From the NCBI GenBank assembly GCA_964036155.1, contig OZ038423.1, forward strand, positions 12,973,249-13,037,248: a stretch of DNA of 64,000 nucleotides. Direction: 5' to 3'. Shown here piece by piece: positions 19,849-30,100 of the stretch; position 1 is the first letter of the stretch; each line of letters begins with the position of its first letter. The notes below the pieces were generated by a model. The model ran no database searches and was not told the origin of the DNA. It was given only the letters and a program-made list of their open reading frames with translations. Origin of the DNA: Diploscapter coronatus (lineage: Eukaryota > Nematoda > Chromadorea > Rhabditida > Rhabditidae). The position numbers and the translations under genes are program-made.

Positions 19849-22800
19849 ATGATAATTGCCCGATTTAATTGGAATGTGATAATTGGCTTAATTGGCCTGG
19901 CTAGCTATGTCAAATGCTACAAGATTTTGGTATTCGCTCCTGCAGTGACGAGATCGCATATGATGGCTAACAGCAGGATAGCCGACACTTTAGCCAGCGC
20001 AGGACATGATGTTGTAAGTGAAAGCTAATTGGGGTAATTAAAGAGGAGTTTGAAATCTAGTTGGTCAATTATGAATAAATTCTCGGCATTAAATTACATT
20101 TTATTACGAATAACTTCTTCTCAGTTGGCTATTAAAAGTTTTAAACCTCCCAAATTTAGACCCTATTCGAGCCGGATTTTCTAAACGGCCTCTATTCTGA
20201 TATTGAAACCACGAAAATTGCGAAACGGTGGATCGAAACGGGATTTTCGAATGCTTTGTGGGATTCTTTACAAGGTTTAAAAATACAAAATAATCAGTCC
20301 CCAAGATTTCCAAACCCCGAAAAATTTAGAATTCTCCGAGGACGCCTTCACTTCAAAATCACTATTGACTACCATCTCAGAGCTCGTTCCGGTTATGAGG
20401 GCCTACAATCAATTATGTCGAGGTAAATAGCAATTTAATGAACCCAATTATCCTCTTAGCTATCCTAATTAAACCAATTAAGACCTGTTCAACAGAGATG
20501 AACTCATGGAGAAATTACGAGCTGAAAAATACGACGCTATCTTTTCCGAGCAAATTAATCTGTGTGGCCATGGGGTTGGAAAAGCTCTAGGGATCAAGAC
20601 CTTCTTTTGGATAGTTAGGTACTTAACTGGGATAATTGCCCTGATTAAATATTCAATTACCACGATTAAGTTGTCCTCTTGACGAACAGACCGCCTATAA
20701 GCTTGGACTACCAATACCATATGCCTATGCCAATTCACTAGTTGGATACCGTCTCCCGAAAAGTGTATTTTTACTCTAATTACTTTTCTTAATTACACAA
20801 TTATCTCCAGCCTAACTTTTTCCAACGGGCCTACAATACGCTGGCAAATTTCGGGTATGCCTATTACCTGGGAAAACTCGACGATGAATTATCCGATTTC
20901 TACAAGGAAAAATTCGGGTGGGTTTGTTGGGGACAGACCTAAGGAGGACTTAAATTAGGATGGTCGTGCGACTTATCCTCTACAATACTTCCTTCACAAT
21001 TTTGTATCTCTAGCTTTGAGTTTTCAAAAAAAAATCTCCATTGATGAAGTAGTAACGTAAATTTCACTCCTGCGTCTACCTCCTGTATATTTTTTGAGTC
21101 TGACTCAAATACTACCTAGGTCTGGCTGATAAAAAATGTTCAGGGACGACTTCCCAAATTTGAGTGATATTTCCGCGGATTCCGACCTGATTTTCATTTT
21201 GACTGATGAATTTTTGGAGGTCCAAAAACCGGAAATGCCCAATTTCGTCCATATTGGCGGTTTGGGATTCGAAAATGATCGGGTTCAGAAATTGGATGAG
21301 GTAGATTTCGGAGAATTTCCTGATACCTTGAGATTTTTATATAATTGGTTTACGTATCTTCCCTGCCTCCATTAGTGCAACAATAAAATTTTCGTTTCAA
21401 AAAATTCTCTAATCTTGTTATGCTGTGAAATAACCTACATAAGTTAATCAAAAGTTTAAAAGAATATTATGTTTTAAAAAGTTTTATATTATTTTGAAAT
21501 TCCTGTATTAGGTTAACTCATAGATCATGGCTAGATAACTCTTTATCAAATGTTTTCTAAGAAAATCGATTTGTTCAGGTAACATCGCAAGAAATGGGGA
21601 ATGGCAAGAATGGCGTCATCTATTTCTCCCTTGGTACTACCCTTAACACTTCGATGTACGGTAAATTAGCTTATCCAAAAAATTATTTAACATCAAAGTA
21701 AAACTTCGACTGCTTTTTAACAAATATTAGTGTTTTTTATCAGTACTTAATACTCCGCTTCCAAAATATGAACTCTTTAATGCTTTTTATAAAGTAAATA
21801 ACAAGATATTGTATCTCGAAAAAAAATCCTTCAAGCCAATCTGACCCAATTTAGTCAACAACCCTTTATGATGCATACCGTGATGGATACAGTAAAGGCC
21901 TTCCCCGATTATCACTTCATCATCAAAGTCGACCAATTTGACCCTGTAAATCGTCATTTCCAAGAACAAGGATCAATGTTTCAAGTTTAGCACGCTTGGA
22001 AGTTCGCTGAGGGGCTTTCAAACGTTTTCGTTACAGGTTGGGTGGACCAACGGGCTTTGCTGGGTTCGTTGTTCTAGAAACAATTGAAAGGGTATATAAG
22101 TGTTTAGAATATCCCAGAGTAAAGGCTTATATAACGCATTCTGGATATAATTCCATTATGGAATCGGCTAGAGCGGGAGTACCATTGGTTATGATACCAT
22201 TCATGTTCGATCAGGCCAGGCTAGTCCAGAAAATTTAGAAAAATAGATAAAACGAAACAGACTTTAGGAACACCCTTGCTGTGGAACAGACTGGTTGGGG
22301 AGTTTCTGTAGCGAGGGAGTCTTTGCGTGACGACCCAAAACAACTACAAGTCGCTTTGAAAGAAGTGCTGGAAAATGAAAAGTAAGCAAAGTAGTGTTTA
22401 AGATATTTTGTAGCAAATAGCCTGCCGAACAGACCTGGAACCTGTTCGACAGTAAACTTGCTATAAAGAATTTCTGCTGGATAGACTTGATCTATCTGTC
22501 CAACAAAAAATTGCTACCGAGAACTTTGTCGAACAGAGTTACTCGAGAAGAAAATTCTCTGTAGCAATTATTGTAAATATCATTTAACTTAGCTAGATCA
22601 TTATTTTCATCAATTATTTTGATTTTAGATACAGAAAATCGGCGATGCGTTTGAAGAGCCTAATCCGAACAAAGCCCTTTTCCGCAAGGCATGCCATATT
22701 TTTGATAAAATATTAGACTTTAATCTAAAGACTAGGAAATATTAACGCTTTAAGTTAAGCTAAACTAACATTTCCAAATAAAGTTTTAGCGTTAATTTCG

Positions 22801-23056
22801 AGTTTTAACCGATCATGATAATTTCAGGGATCGATTGGTCCAAATGACAGAGTTTGTTTTGGGTAACGGTGGAATGAAGGAGTTAATCAGCCCAGCCCGG
22901 CATTTATCGATAATTCAACTGTACAATATCGATGTATATATTTTCTTCGTTGTATTTACTGCTTTTGCGATTTACATTTTTGCGAAATTCGTACAATTAT
23001 TTTGCTCAGTGACCATAAGGACAAGTACAAATGTGAAAAAACATAAGGTTCAATAA
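19849..23056 (+). CDS. UDP-glycosyltransferase (UGT), ER membrane
   Basis: UGTs transfer a sugar from a UDP-sugar to small lipophilic compounds at the lumenal ER face. Fourteen exons: 19849-20013, 20160-20274, 20330-20422, 20498-20618, 20671-20740 (or to 20762), 20811-20917, 21144-21300, 21579-21660, 21836-21945, 21991-22063, 22108-22219, 22268-22381, 22629-22688, 22828-23056; about 480 residues. A hydrophobic leader precedes YKILVFAPAVTRSHM. DELMEKLRAEKYDAIFSEQ and NGVIYFSLGTT are family landmarks. The UDP-sugar signature runs from WVDQRALLEYP through THSGYNSIMESARAGVP to PFMFDQ. The C-terminus has a TM helix (YIFFVVFTAFAIYIF) and a basic tail ending KKHKVQ. Two introns begin GC instead of GT. 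The exon 5/6 joint is out of frame if the natural LVGYRLPK end is kept. AATAAA overlaps the stop and recurs at 23131. Confidence 0.9.
22426..22569. repeat. Cluster of inverted repeats in UGT intron 12
   Basis: Three potential hairpins lie side by side: CGAACAG/CTGTTCG (22426-22432 with 22442-22448), GATAGA/TCTATC (22480-22485 with 22491-22496) and AATTGCTACCGAGAA/TTCTCTGTAGCAATT (22509-22523 with 22555-22569, one mismatch). A further CGAACAG at 22530-22536 could compete for the first partner. The cluster fills most of the intron. It may be a decayed foldback element. Confidence 0.65.
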
Positions 23057-23345
23057 ATATTTCTATCTTTAATAAGCTCATTTGAATTATAAATGAATGA
23101 AAATCATAATTTTAACGTGAACGAATGCTAAATAAAATAATTTATATAATGCACACTCTGGCAGTACGTCGTACTCTGAGTAAATTTAGTTGTCCTTATC
23201 TGAATTTTAGTTAATTTCTATTTTTTCCTTTTCGAACTAACTTTCCGTTTTGAAATTCATTGTTTCGAAGAAAAATAATATTCATATTATATTTATCCGT
23301 ACTTTGCGTGAATATCGTAGTTTTCAATTTCAGTATGCTTGTTCA
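23057..23345. other. Short UGT-PUS1 intergenic gap
   Basis: A 289-base gap between two genes on the same strand. It holds AATAAA at 23131-23136 for the UGT gene, T-rich sequence near 23205-23230, and TTTTCAATTTCAG ending at 23333, 12 bases before the PUS1 ATG. Spacing and acceptor would fit a nematode operon with downstream spliced-leader addition, but independent promoters cannot be excluded. Confidence 0.45.
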
Positions 23346-26300
23346 ATGCTGAGGCGTTTCGTTGCGAAATTCGCGAGAATCATGTCCAACATTCAAGAGG
23401 CAGTCCTCCCTGAGACTTCTGCAGCTGCAAAAGAGGCCGCAAGTCCGGCCTCGAAGATAACCGAAGATGGAAATCCCGCCAGGAAATCAAAGTGAGCATT
23501 TTAAACATTATTTATAGGAACCAGTCGAATAAGAATAAAGTACCGATTGTAAGATTTTGAAAGTTCGTTTAAAAAATTTGAAACTTACAATAATTTTTTT
23601 CGGCAAATTTTCGAATTTTTGAACTTGATATTCTACCGACAAGAAACTGGATCGTTGAATATTTCATCTTATTATTGATACATTTAAATTTCTGAAACCT
23701 ACATTTTTCATTGATTTTTATATTTTATGCCAAGTGCGCAAATTAAAGTGAAAGAAATGCAAATTTTCCGATTAAAAGAATTTTTCTTAAATTTACAAAC
23801 TCAATTTCAGAGTCTACAAATATGCGATGATGTTGTGCTATCAGGGACAGAAGTACTGGGGAATGCAGGTCGGGAATCGAAACTTGGAAAAGAAAAAGCT
23901 GAATTTGCAGATCCAAAAAGACGTACCCACCATCGAGGGCAAGCTCTTCGAGGCGATGCTCAAATTGGGCTGGATCACGCAGGAGAACATCGACCATCCC
24001 ATTACGGTAATTACATTAATCTTTATTTTTTGTGATTTAACTTTTTTTTTTTTTTAAATTTATACAATTGAAATGAAATAATGCTCGAATAATGAAAAAA
24101 TTGGTGAAACTTTCAAGATTTTATTTTTAAAAAATTATTATTTTCAGTTTCACTTCCAAAGATGTGCCCGGACTGACAAGCACGTTTCCGCTGCGAGACA
24201 GGTTCGAATTCTTTTATTGTTGAAGGAAGAATAGTTTCAGATCGTCGGCATGCACCTTCCGAGGGATTTCGACTACGAAAAGCTCGGCCCGGCCTCGCTG
24301 AACGAGATTTTGCCTGAGGACATCAGGGTTTTGGGTAAATTTTCATATTTGATTTTAAACTTGATATTTTTATTGTCAAATTTGAGTTTTTTTTCGATTT
24401 TCTTAAAATTTATTATTTTAAAAATTTGTTCAGGCATGGCCAGAGCCACGAACCTATTTCACCCTCATAAAATGTGCAACGCTCGAACGTACAGCTACAC
24501 GATTCCCACGTATGCGTTTGCCAAGCCTCACGAAGTACTTTTTCAAATTAAAAAAAAATTACTTTTAATTTTATTTCAGCTGACGAATTCGAAATTCCGG
24601 ATCACCAAGGAGACTTTGGCAGAAATTCAATCCCTTCTGAACATCTACCTGGGCACGCACAACTTCTACAACTACACTTCGGGAATGTGAGTATTTCAAA
24701 ATATCCTAAATTGCTTTTCCTATTTCATATTTCCTCTTCTATTCTGACTAACTACCGTTCGGATCGACTTTAATACGATGAATTACCCATTTCAACATTT
24801 GAGAAACATGGAGATACTTATTTCTTCTCGAATTAATTCGTTTTCAAATAGTAAAAATGCGATCAATGTTAGTTCCGCACGAAATTGCGGAACCATTTCT
24901 TAATTTTAAACAACCCTTGGCAGAGCTTAAGCCAAATCATTTGAGCGTACCCTTTTAGACCAAAATATTCTGCCAAAGTCTTGTTGCGTATCCCCTATAT
25001 ATCAATTTTCTATAGAAAATTCTAATTTGCGTGCCCCCTTCTCTACAATTTTTCGTTTTGGCTGAAAGTGCCTAAGTCTGATTTAAAAAGAAAATTCAGG
25101 GTGTACGAAATGAACTCCTGCAATCGGTACATTATGTCCTTCGAATGTGGGGAGCCGTTCACCTTCCACGACGACTTCAGAAACGAGGACGTCGAATTCG
25201 TGCAGATCACCATCAAAGGGCAGAGCTTCATCCTCCATCAGATACGGAAAATGATCGGTTTGATTAATTTTATTTATTTTAAAAATTTATTTTTTTATCT
25301 TTATAACCTTTTCTATCGTCAGACAGTAATTACATTGGATATTTATAATTATTTTGTCGGAAACTTGAAATATACTTCTAAAATAAAAAGTAACTTAAGT
25401 TTTACTTCTATTTTCAGGCATGGTGATCACCGTAGTGCGTGAGCTCCAGCTCAAAAGCTACATTCAAAGAAGCTTTGAAAATGAAAGACTGGACGTCCCA
25501 AAGGCACCTGGTCTGGGCCTACTTTTGGAGAGGGTTCACTTCGATACTTATGATAAAAAGTAGGGAAATATTCACTACTAAAAAGGATTAACTAAGGAAA
25601 ATAATTTAAAGAAATCGAATAAAAATTTCAGATACCACAAAACTCACGCAACCTTGTCTTTCTGGAACGAAGAAGTTGAAAAGGAGGCGAAGCGAGTGAA
25701 GTTCGAATTGATCACCAAGGAAATGCTCGAATCGGACATCAGACAACAAGTGTAGGACTCGTATTTAAAATTAAAATTTTCTAAGATAAAAGGCATGATT
25801 CTTTTATTTTAAATACTTTCTTTAAGGGGTCTTTTATTAAAATATAGGATGTTCTATTTTTGAAAAAAAAACAAAATTATAGGACTCTCCAGTGGTTGGC
25901 CTCGCTCGCGTTCCACTCCTTCCCGACCAGCAATGAAGATATGGCTCAACCTAAGTAAAAAATTAGAATAGATTAATTTTTTCTTAATCTTGTATTTTCA
26001 GGCATACTTTCGTGACTCTGGCGAATAAGCAAGTGGCTTTGGCGAAGGAAGAAATGGAAGCGAAAGAGGCTGAAAAGTCGGAGGAAAAGGAGAAGGTGAA
26101 AGAAGAACCGAAAAATGACGAGGTGATCACTTTAAAAATATTATTTAGAAAAATTCTTGGTTATTATTCTTCTACTTACGATAAAGGAAAGCTTCACCAT
26201 TAAAGTTAATGTCCTAAGGCATACTATGAAGAATTAAAAAAATATATGAAAAATGTTTGATTTCAGGAAGTCCCCGCGAAACGCATTAAGTTGGAGGGAG

Positions 26301-26401
26301 AGATTGGAATTCCTGAACCCTTCGAAAATCCAGAACAAGTCAAGGAAGACATCAAAGAGGAAATCAAAGAAGAGGTCAAAGTTGCTGCGGGGTCGGGATA
26401 A
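23346..26401 (+). CDS. pus-1: tRNA pseudouridine synthase, PUS1/TruA family
   Basis: Converts specific uridines in tRNA (and some other RNAs) to pseudouridine in nucleus and mitochondria. Thirteen exons give 467 residues: 23346-23491, 23811-23868, 23911-24006, 24148-24201, 24241-24334, 24434-24534, 24580-24686, 25100-25257, 25418-25559, 25632-25751, 25883-25954, 26002-26122, 26267-26401. The core starts KYAMMLCYQGQKYWGMQ; the catalytic aspartate is D110 in CARTDKHVSAARQ. NARTYSYTIPTYAFA and QSFILHQIRKMIG are further family motifs. The N-terminus MLRRFVAKFARI is Arg-rich and amphipathic, fitting a mitochondrial presequence, with Met13 as a possible nuclear-form start. The C-terminus is long, Glu/Lys-rich and contains PAKRIKLE, a possible nuclear localisation signal. 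The 42-base piece 23869-23910 is in frame and open but begins GT and ends CAG; removing it gives GMQIQKDVPTIEG, closer to the family. AATAAA at 26545-26550. Confidence 0.93.
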
Positions 26402-27167
26402 ATTCTGAATTATCAATGATAAGATCACGAAAAAACTAATTTAGACTTGTTTGTTAGACTTTTTGTCCTTTATTATGATGTTTCATTTGTTAGGGTGTTT
26501 CTTTCCTTTATCAAATTGTTGATTTTCCCTGTTCTTTTAAAAAGAATAAAGTTCAAGTTTAGAAAAGACGTTGTTATCAATTCAATTCAAAGATTAAAAA
26601 TAGTAAATTCAGGAAATGATATCATATGATTTATAGTTCCGGAATATAATAGTGATCATCGTTCAAAAATCTTAAAAATCATCGAGTATTGGGAAATTTA
26701 AAGTTAAATATCAAGGCCAATAATGAAACTTTATCATTAAACCCCTAAATCGCATTAACTCATGAAGCAAATTTAATTGATTCTATCGTCAGTAGTTAAT
26801 GGCTTAATAAATACTGTGAAAATCATTATCACATCGTATTGCATATGACCATAAAACTGTCTGAAGTGATTAAGTAAAAATTATAGATTTTACCATTGAC
26901 TCATAAAATTTCAACATCAAGAAGCGTTTAGTCTGAGGTACTCCATACTATATCATTAGACTACTAGAATTCTGCAATTCTTATCTCCTATAAAATTTGC
27001 CAAATAAAAAAATAATTTTAAATATTATTTTTAAGAGTTTAAATTCTGATCTTTAAAATTTAACACCAGACGTGAAATAATCTGCCAAAACTTCATAAAT
27101 TTGCTGATAAAAATCGATGCGTCTCGGTTTATTTTGAACTAGTCAGGAAATATTTAATGCTAACGTC
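26402..27167. other. PUS1 3' UTR and upstream flank of the lectin-kinase gene
   Basis: PUS1 3' UTR with AATAAA at 26545-26550, then about 600 bases of AT-rich sequence with no recognised exon. It presumably carries the promoter of the lectin-kinase gene. No TATA box stands out. Confidence 0.5.
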
Positions 27168-30100
27168 ATGTTTCAACGAGTTAAACTGAAATATTACCTA
27201 TTTATTGTTATATTTTCTTTTAATATTATATTTATTAACGCGTTACCCGTTATCGAATACGTTTGTAACGACGATGCTCAATATATTGCGAGGTTTAGTG
27301 TTAATTAAAAATCTTAATTAATATATCGATTTTAGCGCTAATTATTGCGTTAAAGCTGTCTCCTCAAATGATTTTTATAGTGTATGTATAAAATTATAAA
27401 TACATTAGAATAATTATATCCAGGCTGAAGTTACTTGTTTACAACTGAATGGATATTTACCTTCGATAAATAACAGTGATACTAATGATTATGTTATTGA
27501 TTACATGAAAAGTATGTTAAATTAAAATATATGTATATTTTATATATTTAGATTTGTACACCTCTGAAAATATATGGATCGGCATGGACATTAGAAACGA
27601 ATGGCTAGACGGTTCTAAATCGATATACCGGAATTTCAATGTTAATGACTCACTTAACAGTAAATAATATTTTAGTAACTTTTGTTATATATCTTATTTA
27701 GCATATAATTCTTCGCATGGCTGCGTATCTTTGAACATAAATAACGGTTATTGGAGCCGTTCTAACTGTAGTAAATATCTACCGTTTCCTTGTATATTCG
27801 AGCCAACTCCTGTTAGTATTTTCATTTCAATCGTATTGCTTAATGTTTAAATAATGTATCATTTAAATATATTACTTTCTAAAGCATATTTAATATTTAG
27901 TCCGGTCTTCAAACTACCACTTCTACCTCGCCAGCAACCACTGTTACTCTTGATCGACGATGTCGTGAAAATTCAAATAATGATTTATTTTCGAGTTCTA
28001 ATAAATACGCTGATCAGACTGTCTTAACTTGTCAAGGTAATTATTCTTATCCCATTAACCTCTTAAGTGCCTTATTAAGTCGGTAATTGCTATGACTGGC
28101 AAGTAGGTGGGTTAATTTTATTGAATGAAAATAATAATGTCGATGAACAAATCAACCTATTCAAACAGACTATGAAGACGGTAATTAGCTTATATAATTG
28201 CTTAGTTATTTTAAATTATAGTATTTTAGGCAGTAGAAGATTGTCATTCAGGATCGACATTATTCATTGTAACTCCTATGATAGCAATGGATGATACAGA
28301 TATAACGCTTAAGGCCGTTAGTATATCTAGAGAGCGCAAGTCTCGTCCACTCTGTGAAGACAAAGCGAAAGAAAGAAATTTCGCTAAAATTTTCAAAAAT
28401 TTCTAGAAATTCGGCGGGGAGATATTTTTCTTCTTCCACTATTAGGTATAGGCCTAGGGAATATTTTTTCATCCAGAATATGGCCCTGAAACATGACTTG
28501 AGCCGGTCAAAACGTATAATGAAATTTTCAAATTGCTCGTTTGAGCAAATTCCCTGGAGTGCATTCCGTAGGATGTGTATTCGATTTTTCTGAACATTTT
28601 GAGCCAAAAATCATACGGGAACCCCGCCAATCATCGTCATCAAGAGCGGTTTGAAACGAACTGCTAACGCCTTGCATCGCTATTTGACACTTGTTTCGCG
28701 GCTTTTGCGGCAAAATTGCAAAATGAGCGTGGCCTTTCATCGTGGGAATAAAAAGAAAATACAATTGTTCTGGAATGTTCTAAAAACGACTGAAATAAAT
28801 CCAGAAAACGTCTTTACCAAGCCGTTCTCTTTGAAATAGTCTTGACTCTATTGACTGCAATGGCAGGACACGCTTTTCTCCTTGGAAAAGTTGCCTTTTA
28901 AAAAGGGATTTTCGAATATCATCTTCAAAAATTCATATATTTGATTACACTGGTCCGTTTTTCAAGCAATTTTTTTACATAAGCTTGATTAACCCTGCAA
29001 ATTTGAAGAAAAAAACTTTCATAACCTTGTCTTCACATCCAGAGTTTCAATTGCGCTCTCTAAGTATACCATAAATTATTTAACAAAATAAATGAGCTTT
29101 GTTAAGTTTTTGATTGATAGTGGAGTTGAGGCTTCATGTAGTAGACTGAATTTTGAGCCATATTTTGAAATAAATATCTACTCTAATATAATGCTTTAAA
29201 TTTAATAATGGTATCATAGGTGACCTCAAATAACGAACAATTTCTATTCGACAAGCTATTAAATAAGACAAGCGTTACTCCGGGACCCAATTTATCAGCA
29301 TCTGCCATGACAGTATTAATGCTTAACCATACGGTATTAGATTTAGGAAACGTATTTTTGAAATATCAAATTCAGGCGACTTTTCTACAAGAGAATTCCG
29401 TTTCCGGTGACAAAGGGAGTATCATTTATTTCATGACTGATTTCGGCTGTGATGACCTTTGCCACCATGAACTACTTAGTGCGCAGGTTTAATTATATCT
29501 TGACCTTTGTGAATTGATCATTTTCAGTCGGGTTTATTAGATCAAATATATGAGACGAACACGCATATTAGATTATTCTATTCCGGAACTAACACTAAAT
29601 CGGAATATGGTAGGATATTTTTATTACGATATTTTAGGGATTCATTTTAGAATGTCTAAGGAATATCTTTTCTGAATGCAATTTCACTCATTACCCAGAT
29701 AAATGTAATTTCGGTCAATTAGATCCGAAATCGAACAATGACGTCGAATCCGCGTGCAAGCCTTATAAAAACCCTACTCTACAAATCTTAGGTAAACTAA
29801 TTTCAATTAAATTTAGACAATAATGTTTCTAGGTATTATCGTTGCAATATTAGGCTTTCTAGCCATTATTATGGGCATAATCATGCGCTGCTATTATAAA
29901 TGCACTAATGGACGGCATATTTTTGTGGATCTATTCAAATTAACCCCCTGTTACAAAAAGAAAAAGCGCGAAGGCATTATTGGAAGGTAAATTTTTCTTA
30001 TTATTATTTTTTTTAATTAATAGAATTCAGTATGGCTCTCCAAAACCGAAATGCTATCAGTGCTGAAAACTACTACTATGAAATGCAGCTTGGCGGAAGG

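Noticed and set aside
20275..20329. Continuous open frame through UGT exons 2-3
   Set aside because: Reading through is open but gives a sequence unlike any UGT; removing the 55-base GT-AG piece restores EFSEDAF and the family frame.
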